A DNA stretch of 64,000 nt from NCBI GenBank assembly GCA_002337385.1, contig DDFY01000013.1, positions 62,001 to 126,000 on the forward strand, given 5' to 3'. Below are positions 34,869-43,739 of the stretch, piece after piece. How positions within the stretch are numbered: the stretch's first letter is position 1; the number at the start of each line of letters is the position of its first letter. This DNA is from Erythrobacter sp. UBA1916 (lineage in GTDB: Bacteria > Pseudomonadota > Alphaproteobacteria > Sphingomonadales > Sphingomonadaceae). The notes under the pieces were generated by a model. That model was not told where the DNA came from. It was given only the letters and a program-made list of their open reading frames with translations, and ran no database searches. A program made the translations under genes and the position numbers.

Positions 34869-36992
34869 CTATTTCTGGTCGCCGATCCCGCCCAGCTCTT
34901 TGTCCTGGTTAGCGCGGAAGATCACATATTGGCGGATGCCCTCGATACGCTCCGGCGACAGGCTGTCAGCAAAGCTGGCCATCCCGTTCTGCTGCAGCGC
35001 CCCGCCGTGGACGATGGCCTGCCAGCTCTCGGCGCTGTTCAGCACGGGCGAACGGCGCAGATCGGGCAGCACGGTGGAACCGACGACAGCATCGCCGTGG
35101 CACGTCCCGCAATAACGGCCATAGTCGTAGGTCCCTTGCGTGAGCTCAGCCGGATCGCCGGTGAAGGCGGGCGGATCAAGCGGACGGCGCACCAGCGGCG
35201 GTGCATCTGGCAGCGTGTCGGTGCCGCCGAGCTTGAACACCAGCAGCCGCGAGATGTTGGGCACGGGGCCGCTCGTCTCGTTGACAATGCCGCCCGGCGC
35301 GAGCGGCCAGATGCCGCCCCAGCCTGCCATCACGGCAACATATTGCTCACCGTCGATCTCATAGGTGATCGGCGGAGCGATCACGCCTGTCTGCGCGGGA
35401 AAGCTCCATTTCTCGCTGCCGTCGGCGGCATCGTAGGCCTTGACGTAACCTGCGGCGGTACCTTGGAATACCAGTCCGCCACCTGTCGCCAGAAGACCGC
35501 CGTTCCACGGGCCGGGATACTGCACGCGCCAGCGTTCAGTCTGCGTCACGGGGTCCCAGGCGATCAACGCTCCCTTGGTGCTGGCCGCCGTAGCCTCGCG
35601 CACCGATTCAATGGCAGGCAATCCACCTGCAGCCTGATCGACGCCCACGTTGAAGCCGCGATGAGCATCGGCCTTCCAGTCGGTTTCGGGGAAGTAGGGG
35701 AAGGCGGCTTCGATTGCGGGAATGTAGACCAACCCCTGGCTGGGGCTGAAGGCCATCGGATGCCACGAGTGCCCGCCGCCCGCGCCGGGAGTCGAGACGA
35801 AGGGCTTGCCGGTGTCGCCATAGCGCGCCTCGGGCACCTCGATCGGGCGGCCGGTGGCCATGTCGAAGCCCGTGGCCCAGTTCTGCGGTACGTAGTTGTC
35901 GGCGCTGATCAGCTCTCCGGTTTCGCGGTCGATGACGTAGAAGAAGCCGTTCTTGGGGGCCTGCATCAGCACCTTGCGCTTGCGGCCGTCGATGTCGAGA
36001 TTGGCCAGCATGATGTGCTGGGTGGCGGTGAAGTCCCAGGTCTCGCCGGGCGTGGTCTGGTAGTGCCAGACATATTCGCCCGTTTCAGGGCGGAGCGCCA
36101 CGATGCTGGAGAGGTACAGGTTGTCGCCGCCGCCGGGGCTGCGATAGGCCTGGTTCCATGGGGACCCGTTGCCGGTGCCGATATAGAGCAGGTCAAGCTC
36201 GGGATCGTAGGCCATCGAATCCCAGACGGTGCCGCCGCCGCCGAATTTCCACCACTCGCCGTTCCATGTCTCGCGCGCCTTGGCGAGATATTCGGGCTCA
36301 GTGCCCTCTTCCTCCGGCCCGCCGGGCACGACGTAGAAGCGCCAGTCCTCTTCGCCGCTTTCGGCATCGTAGGCGGTGATATAGCCGCGCACGCCATATT
36401 CAGCGCCGCCGTTGCCGATGATGACCTTGCCGCCAACCACGATCGGCGCGCCGGTGATGGTGTAGGGCTTCGACTGGTCGACCGTGACCGTCGACCACAC
36501 TTCCGCGCCGGTCTTGCGGTCAAGCGCGATCAGGCGGCCATCGAGGGTGCCGAGGTAGAGCTTGTCACCAAAGGCGGCGAGGCCGCGGTTGACGACATCG
36601 CAGCAGGCCTTGACCGCAGTTTCGCCCGGCACTTGCGGATCGTAGTCCCACAGCGGTTCGCCGGTGGTCGCGTTGTAGGCCTTCACCTTGCTCCACGCCG
36701 TAGTGATGTAGATGTTGCCGTCGATCACCAGCGGCGTGGCTTCCTGGCCGCGTGCGGTGTCCATGTCGGCATGCCAAGCAAGGCCGAGGTCCTTCACGCT
36801 TTCGAGATTGATCTGGTCGAGCGGGCTGTAGCGCTGTTCGGAATAGTCGCGTCCGTAGGTCAGCCACTCTGAACTGTCGCTGGCCGCGTTCAGCAGCATT
36901 TCGGTGGTGACGCCGCCCTCGTCGTCTGTTGCAGAACAACCCGCCAATGCAATCGCCAGAGCGGCACCAGCCGCAGCCCTCAACAGACCCAT
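34869..36992 (-). CDS. PQQ-dependent quinohaemoprotein alcohol dehydrogenase, putative lipoprotein
   Basis: 707 residues. MGLLRAAAGAALAIALAGCS is a type II signal with an LAGC lipobox, so the enzyme may be membrane-tethered. It has an eight-bladed PQQ propeller with a vicinal disulfide CC at residues 130-131 and tryptophan-docking blades; a C-terminal cytochrome c domain carries CGTCHGD with an NGMASF Met as the likely distal ligand. Type II quinohaemoprotein alcohol dehydrogenases oxidise primary alcohols in the periplasm and pass electrons to the respiratory chain. Aromatic alcohols (for example vanillyl alcohol) are plausible substrates here. Divergent from the MetE-like gene. Confidence 0.88.
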   Translation of the reverse strand: MGLLRAAAGAALAIALAGCSATDDEGGVTTEMLLNAASDSSEWLTYGRDYSEQRYSPLDQINLESVKDLGLAWHADMDTARGQEATPLVIDGNIYITTAWSKVKAYNATTGEPLWDYDPQVPGETAVKACCDVVNRGLAAFGDKLYLGTLDGRLIALDRKTGAEVWSTVTVDQSKPYTITGAPIVVGGKVIIGNGGAEYGVRGYITAYDAESGEEDWRFYVVPGGPEEEGTEPEYLAKARETWNGEWWKFGGGGTVWDSMAYDPELDLLYIGTGNGSPWNQAYRSPGGGDNLYLSSIVALRPETGEYVWHYQTTPGETWDFTATQHIMLANLDIDGRKRKVLMQAPKNGFFYVIDRETGELISADNYVPQNWATGFDMATGRPIEVPEARYGDTGKPFVSTPGAGGGHSWHPMAFSPSQGLVYIPAIEAAFPYFPETDWKADAHRGFNVGVDQAAGGLPAIESVREATAASTKGALIAWDPVTQTERWRVQYPGPWNGGLLATGGGLVFQGTAAGYVKAYDAADGSEKWSFPAQTGVIAPPITYEIDGEQYVAVMAGWGGIWPLAPGGIVNETSGPVPNISRLLVFKLGGTDTLPDAPPLVRRPLDPPAFTGDPAELTQGTYDYGRYCGTCHGDAVVGSTVLPDLRRSPVLNSAESWQAIVHGGALQQNGMASFADSLSPERIEGIRQYVIFRANQDKELGGIGDQK

Positions 36993-37250
36993 CTTTTCTC
37001 TCTCCTTGCGTGTGCCATCGCCAAAAGGTGAATAATCACGTGAACCCTGTTCTATTGTTGTATTGGTGTAGGTGCAGGGGTCAAGAAAGAGTTTGGATGA
37101 CAGTGACGGCCCCTTGTCAAGTCGTCGGTAAGCAAACGCGCTTGCGCAAAGCGCGGCAAAGCGGCAATGAACGCAACGTCAGTCGAGCGCGAGCCCGCGT
37201 TATGACCCTGGCTTTGCATCATTCGCATATAGCCAAGACAGGACCCACAC
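36993..37250. promoter_or_regulatory. Divergent promoter region, PQQ dehydrogenase / MetE-like gene
   Basis: 258 bases between the two starts. It contains a TTGTTGTATTGG stretch near 37052, resembling half of the TTGT-type operator found elsewhere in the cluster, but a matching second half is absent. AGGA lies before the plus-strand ATG at 37251. Confidence 0.35.
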
Positions 37251-38369
37251 ATGACCAGACAATTGCCCCTGCGGGCCGACCACGTCGGCTCTTTCCTGCG
37301 TCCGCAATCGGTGATCGAGGCGCGCGAACATCGCGCCGCCGACAACATCTCCTATGCGGAACTGCGCAAGGCGGAAGATGCCGCCATTGCCGACCTCGTC
37401 AAATGGCAGGAAGGCCTAGGCCTCAAGGCCATCACCGATGGCGAGTTCCGGCGCTACTTCTTCCATACTGACTTCCTCCTGAAGCTGGCGGGCGTGGAAG
37501 AGCGCGGCGGCCTCAAGAAGGCCTTCAAGAACGATGCCGGCAAGGACGTGTCCTTCGCTCCGCCAGTGATGGTGGTGACGGACAAGATCGCGCATCAGGC
37601 CCCGATACAGCTTGCCGACTACGAGTTCCTCGCCAGCCAGGTATCGGCGCCGGGCGCCGTGCCCAAGGTTTCGATCCCGTCGCCCACCATGCTGCACTTC
37701 CGCGCCGGACGTGCCGGCATTCCCGAAGACGTCTACCCCGAGATGGACGAGTTCTACGCTGACGTTGCTGCGGCCTACCGGGCCGAAGTCGATTCGCTGG
37801 CAGCGGCAGGGTGCCGGTACATCCAGATGGACGATACCAACCTTGCCTATCTGTGCGACGACGAACAGCGCGCCGATGCTGCCAAGCGCGGCCTCGATCC
37901 CGATGACACCACGCGCCAGTATGCCAAGCTGATCAACGACAGCTTTGCCTCGGCACCCGCCGACATGCTGCGCGCCATTCACCTGTGCCGCGGCAACTTC
38001 CGCAGTTCGTGGGCGGCTGAAGGCGGCTATGAGCCGGTGGCCGAGATCATGTTCAACGAACTCGACATCGACGCCTTCTTCCTCGAATACGACGATCCGC
38101 GCTCGGGCGACTTTGCACCGCTGCGCTTCCTGCCCAAGGGCAAGACGGTCGTGCTCGGGCTGGTCACCACCAAGCTGGGCGACCTTGAAACGAAGGACGA
38201 TATCAAGCGCCGCATCGACGAAGCGACCAAGTATGCCTCGCTCGACCAGCTCGCGTTGAGCCCGCAGTGCGGCTTTGCCAGCACTGTGCACGGCAACGAC
38301 ATCTCGACCCAGCAGCAGGCCGACAAGATCGCTCTGTGCATCGAGGTGGCCAAGGAAGTCTGGGGCTGA
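37251..38369 (+). CDS. Cobalamin-independent methionine synthase-like protein (MetE C-terminal domain family)
   Basis: 372 residues. It corresponds to the C-terminal catalytic half of MetE alone: LRADHVGSFLRPQSV, AITDGEFRRYFFHTDF, MDDTNLAYLCDDEQ, AIHLCRGNFRSSW (His and Cys zinc ligands), FFLEYDDPRSGDF (Glu) and LSPQCGFAST (second Cys). Such YxjG-type proteins use small methyl donors or folate and act in methyl transfer. Beside a LigM-type demethylase that makes 5-methyl-THF, a role in passing the methyl group on is an attractive inference. Confidence 0.85.
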   Translation: MTRQLPLRADHVGSFLRPQSVIEAREHRAADNISYAELRKAEDAAIADLVKWQEGLGLKAITDGEFRRYFFHTDFLLKLAGVEERGGLKKAFKNDAGKDVSFAPPVMVVTDKIAHQAPIQLADYEFLASQVSAPGAVPKVSIPSPTMLHFRAGRAGIPEDVYPEMDEFYADVAAAYRAEVDSLAAAGCRYIQMDDTNLAYLCDDEQRADAAKRGLDPDDTTRQYAKLINDSFASAPADMLRAIHLCRGNFRSSWAAEGGYEPVAEIMFNELDIDAFFLEYDDPRSGDFAPLRFLPKGKTVVLGLVTTKLGDLETKDDIKRRIDEATKYASLDQLALSPQCGFASTVHGNDISTQQQADKIALCIEVAKEVWG

Positions 38370-38400
38370 GCCTTACGGCCAGCTTGATAGGCTAACGAGA

Positions 38401-38439
38401 AAGGGGGCGGCTTCCGGATGAGGAAGCCGCCCCCTTTTC
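38401..38439. terminator. Bidirectional terminator
   Basis: Perfect 16-bp stem AAAGGGGGCGGCTTCC / GGAAGCCGCCCCCTTT with a 6-base loop, flanked by T and A runs, between the convergent MetE-like and TonB-receptor genes. Confidence 0.85.
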
Positions 38440-38478
38440 TTTGGGCCGGGCTCGAAAGCCCGACACCTCAAGGCAGAC

Positions 38479-41004
38479 TTAGAAGTCCTTCTTCACCGTC
38501 ACCGCCCATTCGCGCGGACGCGACGGGGTGGCAATGCTGGCGCCGGTGTTGTTGCGCTGGTCGAACACCGAATAGAAGTAGTACTCGTCGGTGAGGTTGG
38601 TCACCTCAAGTGCCACCGACAGGTCTTCGCCTTCGTTGCGCCAGGTCAGACGGGCATTGGTCGTCGTGAAGCTGGGCAGGGTCTGGACCAGGCGGTTGGC
38701 GCCAGTGCCGTCGAAACCGGCGAAGGTTTCGTCCTGATACTGTACGTCGACACGCGGCGTCAGCGAACCGGCACCGCCACCAAGCGCGATGCGATACTGG
38801 GTGCCGATCGAGGCCTTCCACGGCGGCATGCCAGTGCCCGGATCGTCAAGCTGAGCGCCGGTAGCCGTGTTCACTTCGGTGTAGTCGAAGTCGATATGGC
38901 TGGCCGAAGCATCGATGGTCCAGTCGTCGATCGGCTCGGCGAACAGTTCCACCTCGATACCCTTGATGTCCGCGCTGCCAAGGTTGACGCGGCAGGCCGA
39001 CGGCGTGGCGTAAACGGCAGGCACGCCAGCGGGAAGCGGGCAGGGGCTGGTGGACGACTGGATCTCCGAGTACTTGTTCAGGAACGCCGAGACGTTGAGG
39101 CGAACGCGGCGATCGAGGAAGTCCGACTTGAAGCCCAGCTCGTATGCCGTCAGCGTTTCCGGCCCGAACGAGAGCAGCTGGAAGGCGTTGAACGGACGCG
39201 GGTTCGAACCGCCGCCCTTGAAGCCGGTCGAAATCGAGCCGTAGACCATCAGGCCATCGGTGATGCGATAGTCGAGCGCCACGCGATAGTCGACCTGATC
39301 ACCCGAATAGCTCGCGGTCTGGCCAGTCAGCGCTGCGACATCTTCGGTCACATTGCCGTCGTTGTCGCAGTCTGCCGTGTCGGGACCGCTGTAGCCCGGA
39401 CCGTAGCAAACGCCGAACGGATCGAGGAAGCCATTGATCGTTCCGTCGAGATTGTAGCGGAAATAGGATTGATCCTTTGATTCCTCAGTGTAGCGGATGC
39501 CAGCATTGAGGTTCAGGTCAGGCATGATTTCCCAAGCGAAGTTGGCGAACACCGCCTTCGCGTCAGCATCGACGGTGTCGGGCTGACGGAACTGCAGCGG
39601 ATAGGGCGCCACGTAACGCAGATCCTGCACCGAGTCGTAGACCGACGACTGCTCGAAATAATAAGCCCCCAGCGTCAGGAATACGCTTTCGACCGGCTCG
39701 ATGTTTACGCGCAGTTCCTGGCTGAAGCTCCAGTTTGACAGATCGTTGATACCGAAGCCGGCGCGCGTAGGCGCAATGTCGCCATCGGGCGTCCAGTGGG
39801 TATCGAACTCGCGGTAGCCGGTGATCGACACCAGCTGCACGTTGTCCATGATGTCCCAGTTGGCTTGGCCCGAGACACCCCAACCGCGATAGGTCACACG
39901 GTTCGTACCGGAGCTTGCCTCCATGATCGTGCCACCGGCATTGAACGGATCGCCCGGAATGACAGGCACAAACGGGCCGCCATAGGCACTGCCATCCACC
40001 TGGAAGTTGCAGTAGGGGCCGCAGATGAAGCGATCATCCAGCGGCAGCCCACCCGGCGAAAGAATGTTCGGGTTGGCGTTGCGGCGGGTGGCCAGCATGA
40101 TCTGGCCGGTGTCGGTGCGATCTTCGTTGGTGTAATCCGCGATGATGGTGAAATCGAAGGTGTCGCTCGGCTCCCAGCGCAGGATGCCGCGTGCGGCCTG
40201 ATAGCCAACGCCGCCGAGCTTATCGACCAGGCAGTCCTCGGAGAAGACGGTGCGGGCTTCGCCGCCAGCCGGGTTGATTTCCTCGACGTTGCCGTCGGCA
40301 TTAATGAAGGTCGCGCCGCCACCAGCAGGATAGACACAGCCGAAGTCGAGCTGGTCGACGTAGCCGTCCTGTTGCTTGGAGACGCCCGAGATGCGGGCAA
40401 ACAGGGTGTCGGTAAGCGGGAATTCCGCACCGGCGCGCAGGGCAATCTTGTTACGGATGCCGTAGCTTGCTTCGACGAAGCCCGAGGTGTCGCCGGTCGG
40501 CAGCTTGGAATACATCTTCACCGCGCCGCCGATCGAGTTACGGCCCGACAGCGTGCCTTGCGGGCCGCGCAGGATTTCCACCCGCTCAAGGTCAAGCGTG
40601 TCGAAAATCGCGCCGGTCAGCGAGGGGTAGTAGACATCGTCGATGTAGATACCGACGCCCGGCTCGTAGGCGGGGTTGAAGTCGGTCTGGCCGATGCCGC
40701 GGATCGACGCCGTTACCGAAGGCCCGAAGGCTGCGGTTGCGGGACGGATCTGCACGTTCGGTGCCGAATCGGCGATGGTGGCAAGGTCGGTCTGGCTCTT
40801 TGCTTCGAGCTGATCGGCCGTGACGGCGGTGATTGCCAGCGGCGTATCCTGCAGCGCCTGTTCGCGGAACTGCGCAGTCACGACGATTACGTTGTTGGTG
40901 CGCGACGAGCTTTCGCTGTCACTTTCCTGCGCCTGTGCGGGCATTGCCAAGCCCAGTGCAAGAAGCGGCATGCCATAGGCAAGCGTTTTGAAACGCGATT
41001 TCAT
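38479..41004 (-). CDS. TonB-dependent outer-membrane receptor
   Basis: 841 residues. Signal peptide (MKSRFKTLAYGMPLLALGLA, then MPAQAQ). The plug domain is evident: VIVVTAQFREQALQDTPLAITAVTA, IRGIGQTDFNPAYEPGVGIYIDDVYYP, ILRGPQGTLSGRNSIGGAVK; the barrel ends in an aromatic C-terminus (WAVTVKKDF). Sphingomonad TonB receptors of this class often import aromatic or oligomeric compounds; the ligand here is unknown but likely an aromatic acid. A candidate promoter lies upstream. Confidence 0.92.
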   Translation of the reverse strand: MKSRFKTLAYGMPLLALGLAMPAQAQESDSESSSRTNNVIVVTAQFREQALQDTPLAITAVTADQLEAKSQTDLATIADSAPNVQIRPATAAFGPSVTASIRGIGQTDFNPAYEPGVGIYIDDVYYPSLTGAIFDTLDLERVEILRGPQGTLSGRNSIGGAVKMYSKLPTGDTSGFVEASYGIRNKIALRAGAEFPLTDTLFARISGVSKQQDGYVDQLDFGCVYPAGGGATFINADGNVEEINPAGGEARTVFSEDCLVDKLGGVGYQAARGILRWEPSDTFDFTIIADYTNEDRTDTGQIMLATRRNANPNILSPGGLPLDDRFICGPYCNFQVDGSAYGGPFVPVIPGDPFNAGGTIMEASSGTNRVTYRGWGVSGQANWDIMDNVQLVSITGYREFDTHWTPDGDIAPTRAGFGINDLSNWSFSQELRVNIEPVESVFLTLGAYYFEQSSVYDSVQDLRYVAPYPLQFRQPDTVDADAKAVFANFAWEIMPDLNLNAGIRYTEESKDQSYFRYNLDGTINGFLDPFGVCYGPGYSGPDTADCDNDGNVTEDVAALTGQTASYSGDQVDYRVALDYRITDGLMVYGSISTGFKGGGSNPRPFNAFQLLSFGPETLTAYELGFKSDFLDRRVRLNVSAFLNKYSEIQSSTSPCPLPAGVPAVYATPSACRVNLGSADIKGIEVELFAEPIDDWTIDASASHIDFDYTEVNTATGAQLDDPGTGMPPWKASIGTQYRIALGGGAGSLTPRVDVQYQDETFAGFDGTGANRLVQTLPSFTTTNARLTWRNEGEDLSVALEVTNLTDEYYFYSVFDQRNNTGASIATPSRPREWAVTVKKDF

Positions 41005-41413
41005 CAGGTATCTCCTCCCATATTGCGGGCTGCAGTCGCCGCCCGCTCACTTTCGGCTATCCGCTGGTCGTGATGCGGATTGCCAAACTCATCCCAAACT
41101 TTCTGCCGTTGTGCCCTGGTTCTCAGGCATCGGACCGGCAGCGACCAATCATAAGTGGCATAACACTAATAAAGTATAGCAAAACCACTTTGGTCAAGTA
41201 ACGAAAATGCCCGGTGCATCGATTGATCGTCGGGGTCAATTGACTGTCGCAACAAGGACACAAGAAACTCCGACATCGTTGCACTTTTGCCTCACTGGCC
41301 CGCGCAGCTCGTTGGACTGCAAATCTTGCCGATTGCTTAATGAGTTCAACACTTCGGCTTAAGTTTCCTTGGCTTATGAAGTGCATGAGAGTGAGCATGA
41401 GGAGAAGCTTGCG
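41005..41413. other. Gene-free divergent region between TonB receptor and PilZ-like gene
   Basis: 409 bases, AT-rich in the middle. It holds the candidate promoter below and an AAGTGG/CCACTT inverted repeat (41153-41158 and 41185-41190). No open frame is convincing. Confidence 0.5.
41169..41197 (-). promoter_or_regulatory. Candidate sigma-70-type promoter of the TonB receptor gene
   Basis: Minus-strand TTGACC (41192-41197) and CTTTAT (41169-41174) with 17-base spacing, inside the AAGTGG/CCACTT inverted repeat. The leader would be about 155 bases. By eye only. Confidence 0.35.
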
Positions 41414-41716
41414 ATGATGGCGACGGCAACCGATTTCCGCGTAGTGACGGCTCCCCTGGCGGGCGAGTGTACTATCGCCGACCGGCGTTTCGCCGTGTCG
41501 ATCACCGAGTTGACTGGCGAGGGGTGCGAAGTGCGCTTTGATGCCGACGATCAGGGTGGCTGGGAAGGCGACACCGATTTCTGCAAACTCACGATTGCCG
41601 ATCAGCTGACGATCAATGGGCACGTGATCGCATTTAACGGAAACAGCGCGCAGATCGGCTTCTTTGGCCACATTCATCCGGTTGCGGTCGCCAAGCTCCT
41701 CAGCCCCGCGCGCTAG
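41414..41716 (+). CDS. Small PilZ-like domain protein
   Basis: 100 residues beginning MMATATDFRVVTAPLAGECT. The strand pattern with FAVSITELTGEGCEVRF resembles the second c-di-GMP motif of PilZ ([D/N]xSxxG-like), but the preceding RxxxR is not clear, so c-di-GMP binding is doubtful. AGGAGAAG upstream supports the ATG. Confidence 0.5.
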   Translation: MMATATDFRVVTAPLAGECTIADRRFAVSITELTGEGCEVRFDADDQGGWEGDTDFCKLTIADQLTINGHVIAFNGNSAQIGFFGHIHPVAVAKLLSPAR

Positions 41717-41761
41717 CAACAGGCCGCTGGGCACCGCGCGGGCTTCAGTTCGAAGCATTGC

Positions 41762-42904
41762 TCACCCCCTGATGCGGAACACGGCGCGGGCGTTGTCTTC
41801 CATAAGCATCTTCTTGTGCTCGTCGCTGATGGCCATGCGGTCGTAGGCGGCGACCTCGTCGTAGCTCTGCTGATAGGGGTAATCCATCGCATAGAGCACG
41901 CGCTCCGGTCCCAGCACCTCCTGACAGAACTTGATTGCCGGCTCCCAGCCCACGCCGCTGGTGGTGATCCAGATATTGGTCTTGAAGTAATAGCTGGCCG
42001 GATGCTTCAGCCGCCGGATCTCGCCATCGCCGAAGAGGCCCGGGCGAGGGCGGCCATCGGCGTTGCCCTGCATCCAGTCGAACCGGTAAAGGTGCAGCGG
42101 CATGCATTCGCCCATGTGCCCGATCACCAGCCGCAGCTTGGGGAAGCGGTCGAAGGCGCCAGACATCACCAGCCCCATCGTGTGCAGCCAGACGTCGTGC
42201 GGGAAGCCGCCCAGCGCCCCGAAGAAGCCGCGCTTCTCGTAGTGCGCGCCGTTGAAGGGCGCGGTGGGGTGGATGTAGAGCGCCAGGTCGTTGGCCTCGA
42301 GCGCTTCGAGGATGGGCCAGAACTCCGGCTCGTCGAGATAGTGCCCTTGCCAGTGCGAGTTGAGCACTGCCCCGTTGAGGCCGAGCTTGGCCGCGCGCTC
42401 CAGCTCTTTCACGCTGCCCGCCACATCGCGCGGATCGAAGGCGGCGCAGGCTGAGAAGCGGGCGGGGTGGTTGCGGCAGGCTTCAGCGGCAATATCGTTG
42501 GCTTGAGCCGCGAGCGCAGTGCCGTCACCGGGCTTCACCACCTGCACGCCCGGCGCGGTGAGCAGCAGCAACTGCCGGTCGATGCCGAGTTCGTCCATGT
42601 GGGCAAGCCGCAGCTCGCCCAGATCCTGTAGCATCTCCTGCAGGCTAGGCATCTTCGCGAACATGCCCGCCATCTTGAGCGAATCGTCATCCGATGCCGC
42701 GCCGCTGTCGAGATAAGCGACCTGCGCCTTGACCAGATCGGGAAAGGTCCATGCCTCTTCGCAGGCGATCCGCTGGTAAGGCGCATCGCGCAGCACGTGG
42801 CCAGCGCGCGGCGCAAGACCTGTGCGGCCTCGGTGGCTGAAGTCTTCCTTGAAATGACCTTTGAGGCCCTTTTCACTGCCGTCGTCGAGCTTGCCCGAAA
42901 TCAT
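41762..42904 (-). CDS. LigW-like metal-dependent decarboxylase (amidohydrolase family 2)
   Basis: 380 residues. It resembles LigW, which decarboxylates 5-carboxyvanillate to vanillate: RIACEEAWTFPDL (Glu replacing the HxH of hydrolases), LTAPGVQVVKPGDG, LALYIHPTAPFNG (His ligand), RLVIGHMGECMPLHLYRFDWMQ and SGVGWEPAIKFCQEVLGPERVLYAMDYPYQQ (Asp). The N-terminal 45 residues are an extension relative to the core. A vanillate product would feed directly into LigM at 26.9 kb. Confidence 0.8.
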   Translation of the reverse strand: MISGKLDDGSEKGLKGHFKEDFSHRGRTGLAPRAGHVLRDAPYQRIACEEAWTFPDLVKAQVAYLDSGAASDDDSLKMAGMFAKMPSLQEMLQDLGELRLAHMDELGIDRQLLLLTAPGVQVVKPGDGTALAAQANDIAAEACRNHPARFSACAAFDPRDVAGSVKELERAAKLGLNGAVLNSHWQGHYLDEPEFWPILEALEANDLALYIHPTAPFNGAHYEKRGFFGALGGFPHDVWLHTMGLVMSGAFDRFPKLRLVIGHMGECMPLHLYRFDWMQGNADGRPRPGLFGDGEIRRLKHPASYYFKTNIWITTSGVGWEPAIKFCQEVLGPERVLYAMDYPYQQSYDEVAAYDRMAISDEHKKMLMEDNARAVFRIRG

Positions 42905-42926
42905 GGCTTTCCCTTCCCAAGAGAAA

Positions 42927-42956
42927 GGCCGCTCCCTCTCGTTGGAGGAAGCGGCC
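42927..42956 (-). terminator. Terminator after the NTF2-like gene
   Basis: 12-bp arms GGCCGCTCCCTC / GAGGAAGCGGCC (one G-T-type mismatch), 12 bases past the stop on the minus strand. Confidence 0.6.
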
Positions 42957-42967
42957 CTGATGTGATG

Positions 42968-43666
42968 CTAACCCTTCACGCTATCGGCAAAGGCAATGCC
43001 GAACCTCGGGTGCGCGAAATGCATCGGCACGTCCTGGCGGTAGGGCCAGGTCTCGCGGTGCTGCTCGGGCGGGAGCAGGCGATCTGGGCCGAGCGGGTCT
43101 TCAGGGAAGGTCTTGGCTGCGGGCTGCAGGTGAGCGGTGGTGTGCGCCCAGCCATTTTCATAGTCGCCCTGCCACTGCATCATGTAGTCGAGCCGCTGGA
43201 TCTTCCACACGCCGTCAACCTTCACATAGTCGTTCTCGTAGATGCCAGCTTCCATGAACTGCTGCGGCATGAACTCTTCCTTGGTGTCCTGGAAGTCGTC
43301 GTGCCAGCCGCCGAGCAGGATGCCGTGGAAGCGGCCCTTGGCAGTCTTGCCGTCGGGCGCCACGGTGATGATGTCCTGCATCTGGAAGTGATCAAGCAGC
43401 AGACCGTTGACGGGGCCGGGCCGTCCGCCGGTGAAGCGCCCGGCGATCCAGTCGCCATAGAGCCGCTTAACGCCTGCATGGCCGACATATTCGCCCGACA
43501 GGAACACCACACAGCCATCTTCGGAGAACAGCTCGGCCACCTCATCGGGGCGGTTGAAATCGATGTAGTAGCCGTAGGCCCAGTGCAGGCGGCGGATCGC
43601 GGCCATGTCTTCCAGTTCGGTGACGCGCTTCTCCAGCGCCGCGAGGCGGCTCTCGGTGTCGCTCAT
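42968..43666 (-). CDS. NTF2/SnoaL-like catabolic protein
   Basis: 232 residues from ATG 43666 (GGGAGAG upstream). AALEKRVTELEDMAAIRRLHWAYGYYIDFNRPDEVAELFSEDG is the SnoaL_4 pattern with Tyr and Asp/His in the pocket; a 70-residue C-terminal extension follows. Members are dehydratases, isomerases or binding proteins in aromatic and steroid catabolism. Divergent from an SDR gene, which likely acts on the same or a related substrate. Confidence 0.72.
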   Translation of the reverse strand: MSDTESRLAALEKRVTELEDMAAIRRLHWAYGYYIDFNRPDEVAELFSEDGCVVFLSGEYVGHAGVKRLYGDWIAGRFTGGRPGPVNGLLLDHFQMQDIITVAPDGKTAKGRFHGILLGGWHDDFQDTKEEFMPQQFMEAGIYENDYVKVDGVWKIQRLDYMMQWQGDYENGWAHTTAHLQPAAKTFPEDPLGPDRLLPPEQHRETWPYRQDVPMHFAHPRFGIAFADSVKG

Positions 43667-43739
43667 ATCGACTCTCTCCCTTATTGGTCTAAGGTGATTC
43701 CTAACGAATGATACGATCATGGCGAGAGGAAAATTGACG

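Noticed and set aside
34929..36872. Long open frame antisense to the PQQ dehydrogenase (647 codons)
   Set aside because: Shadow of a well-supported gene on the opposite strand; no recognisable domain.
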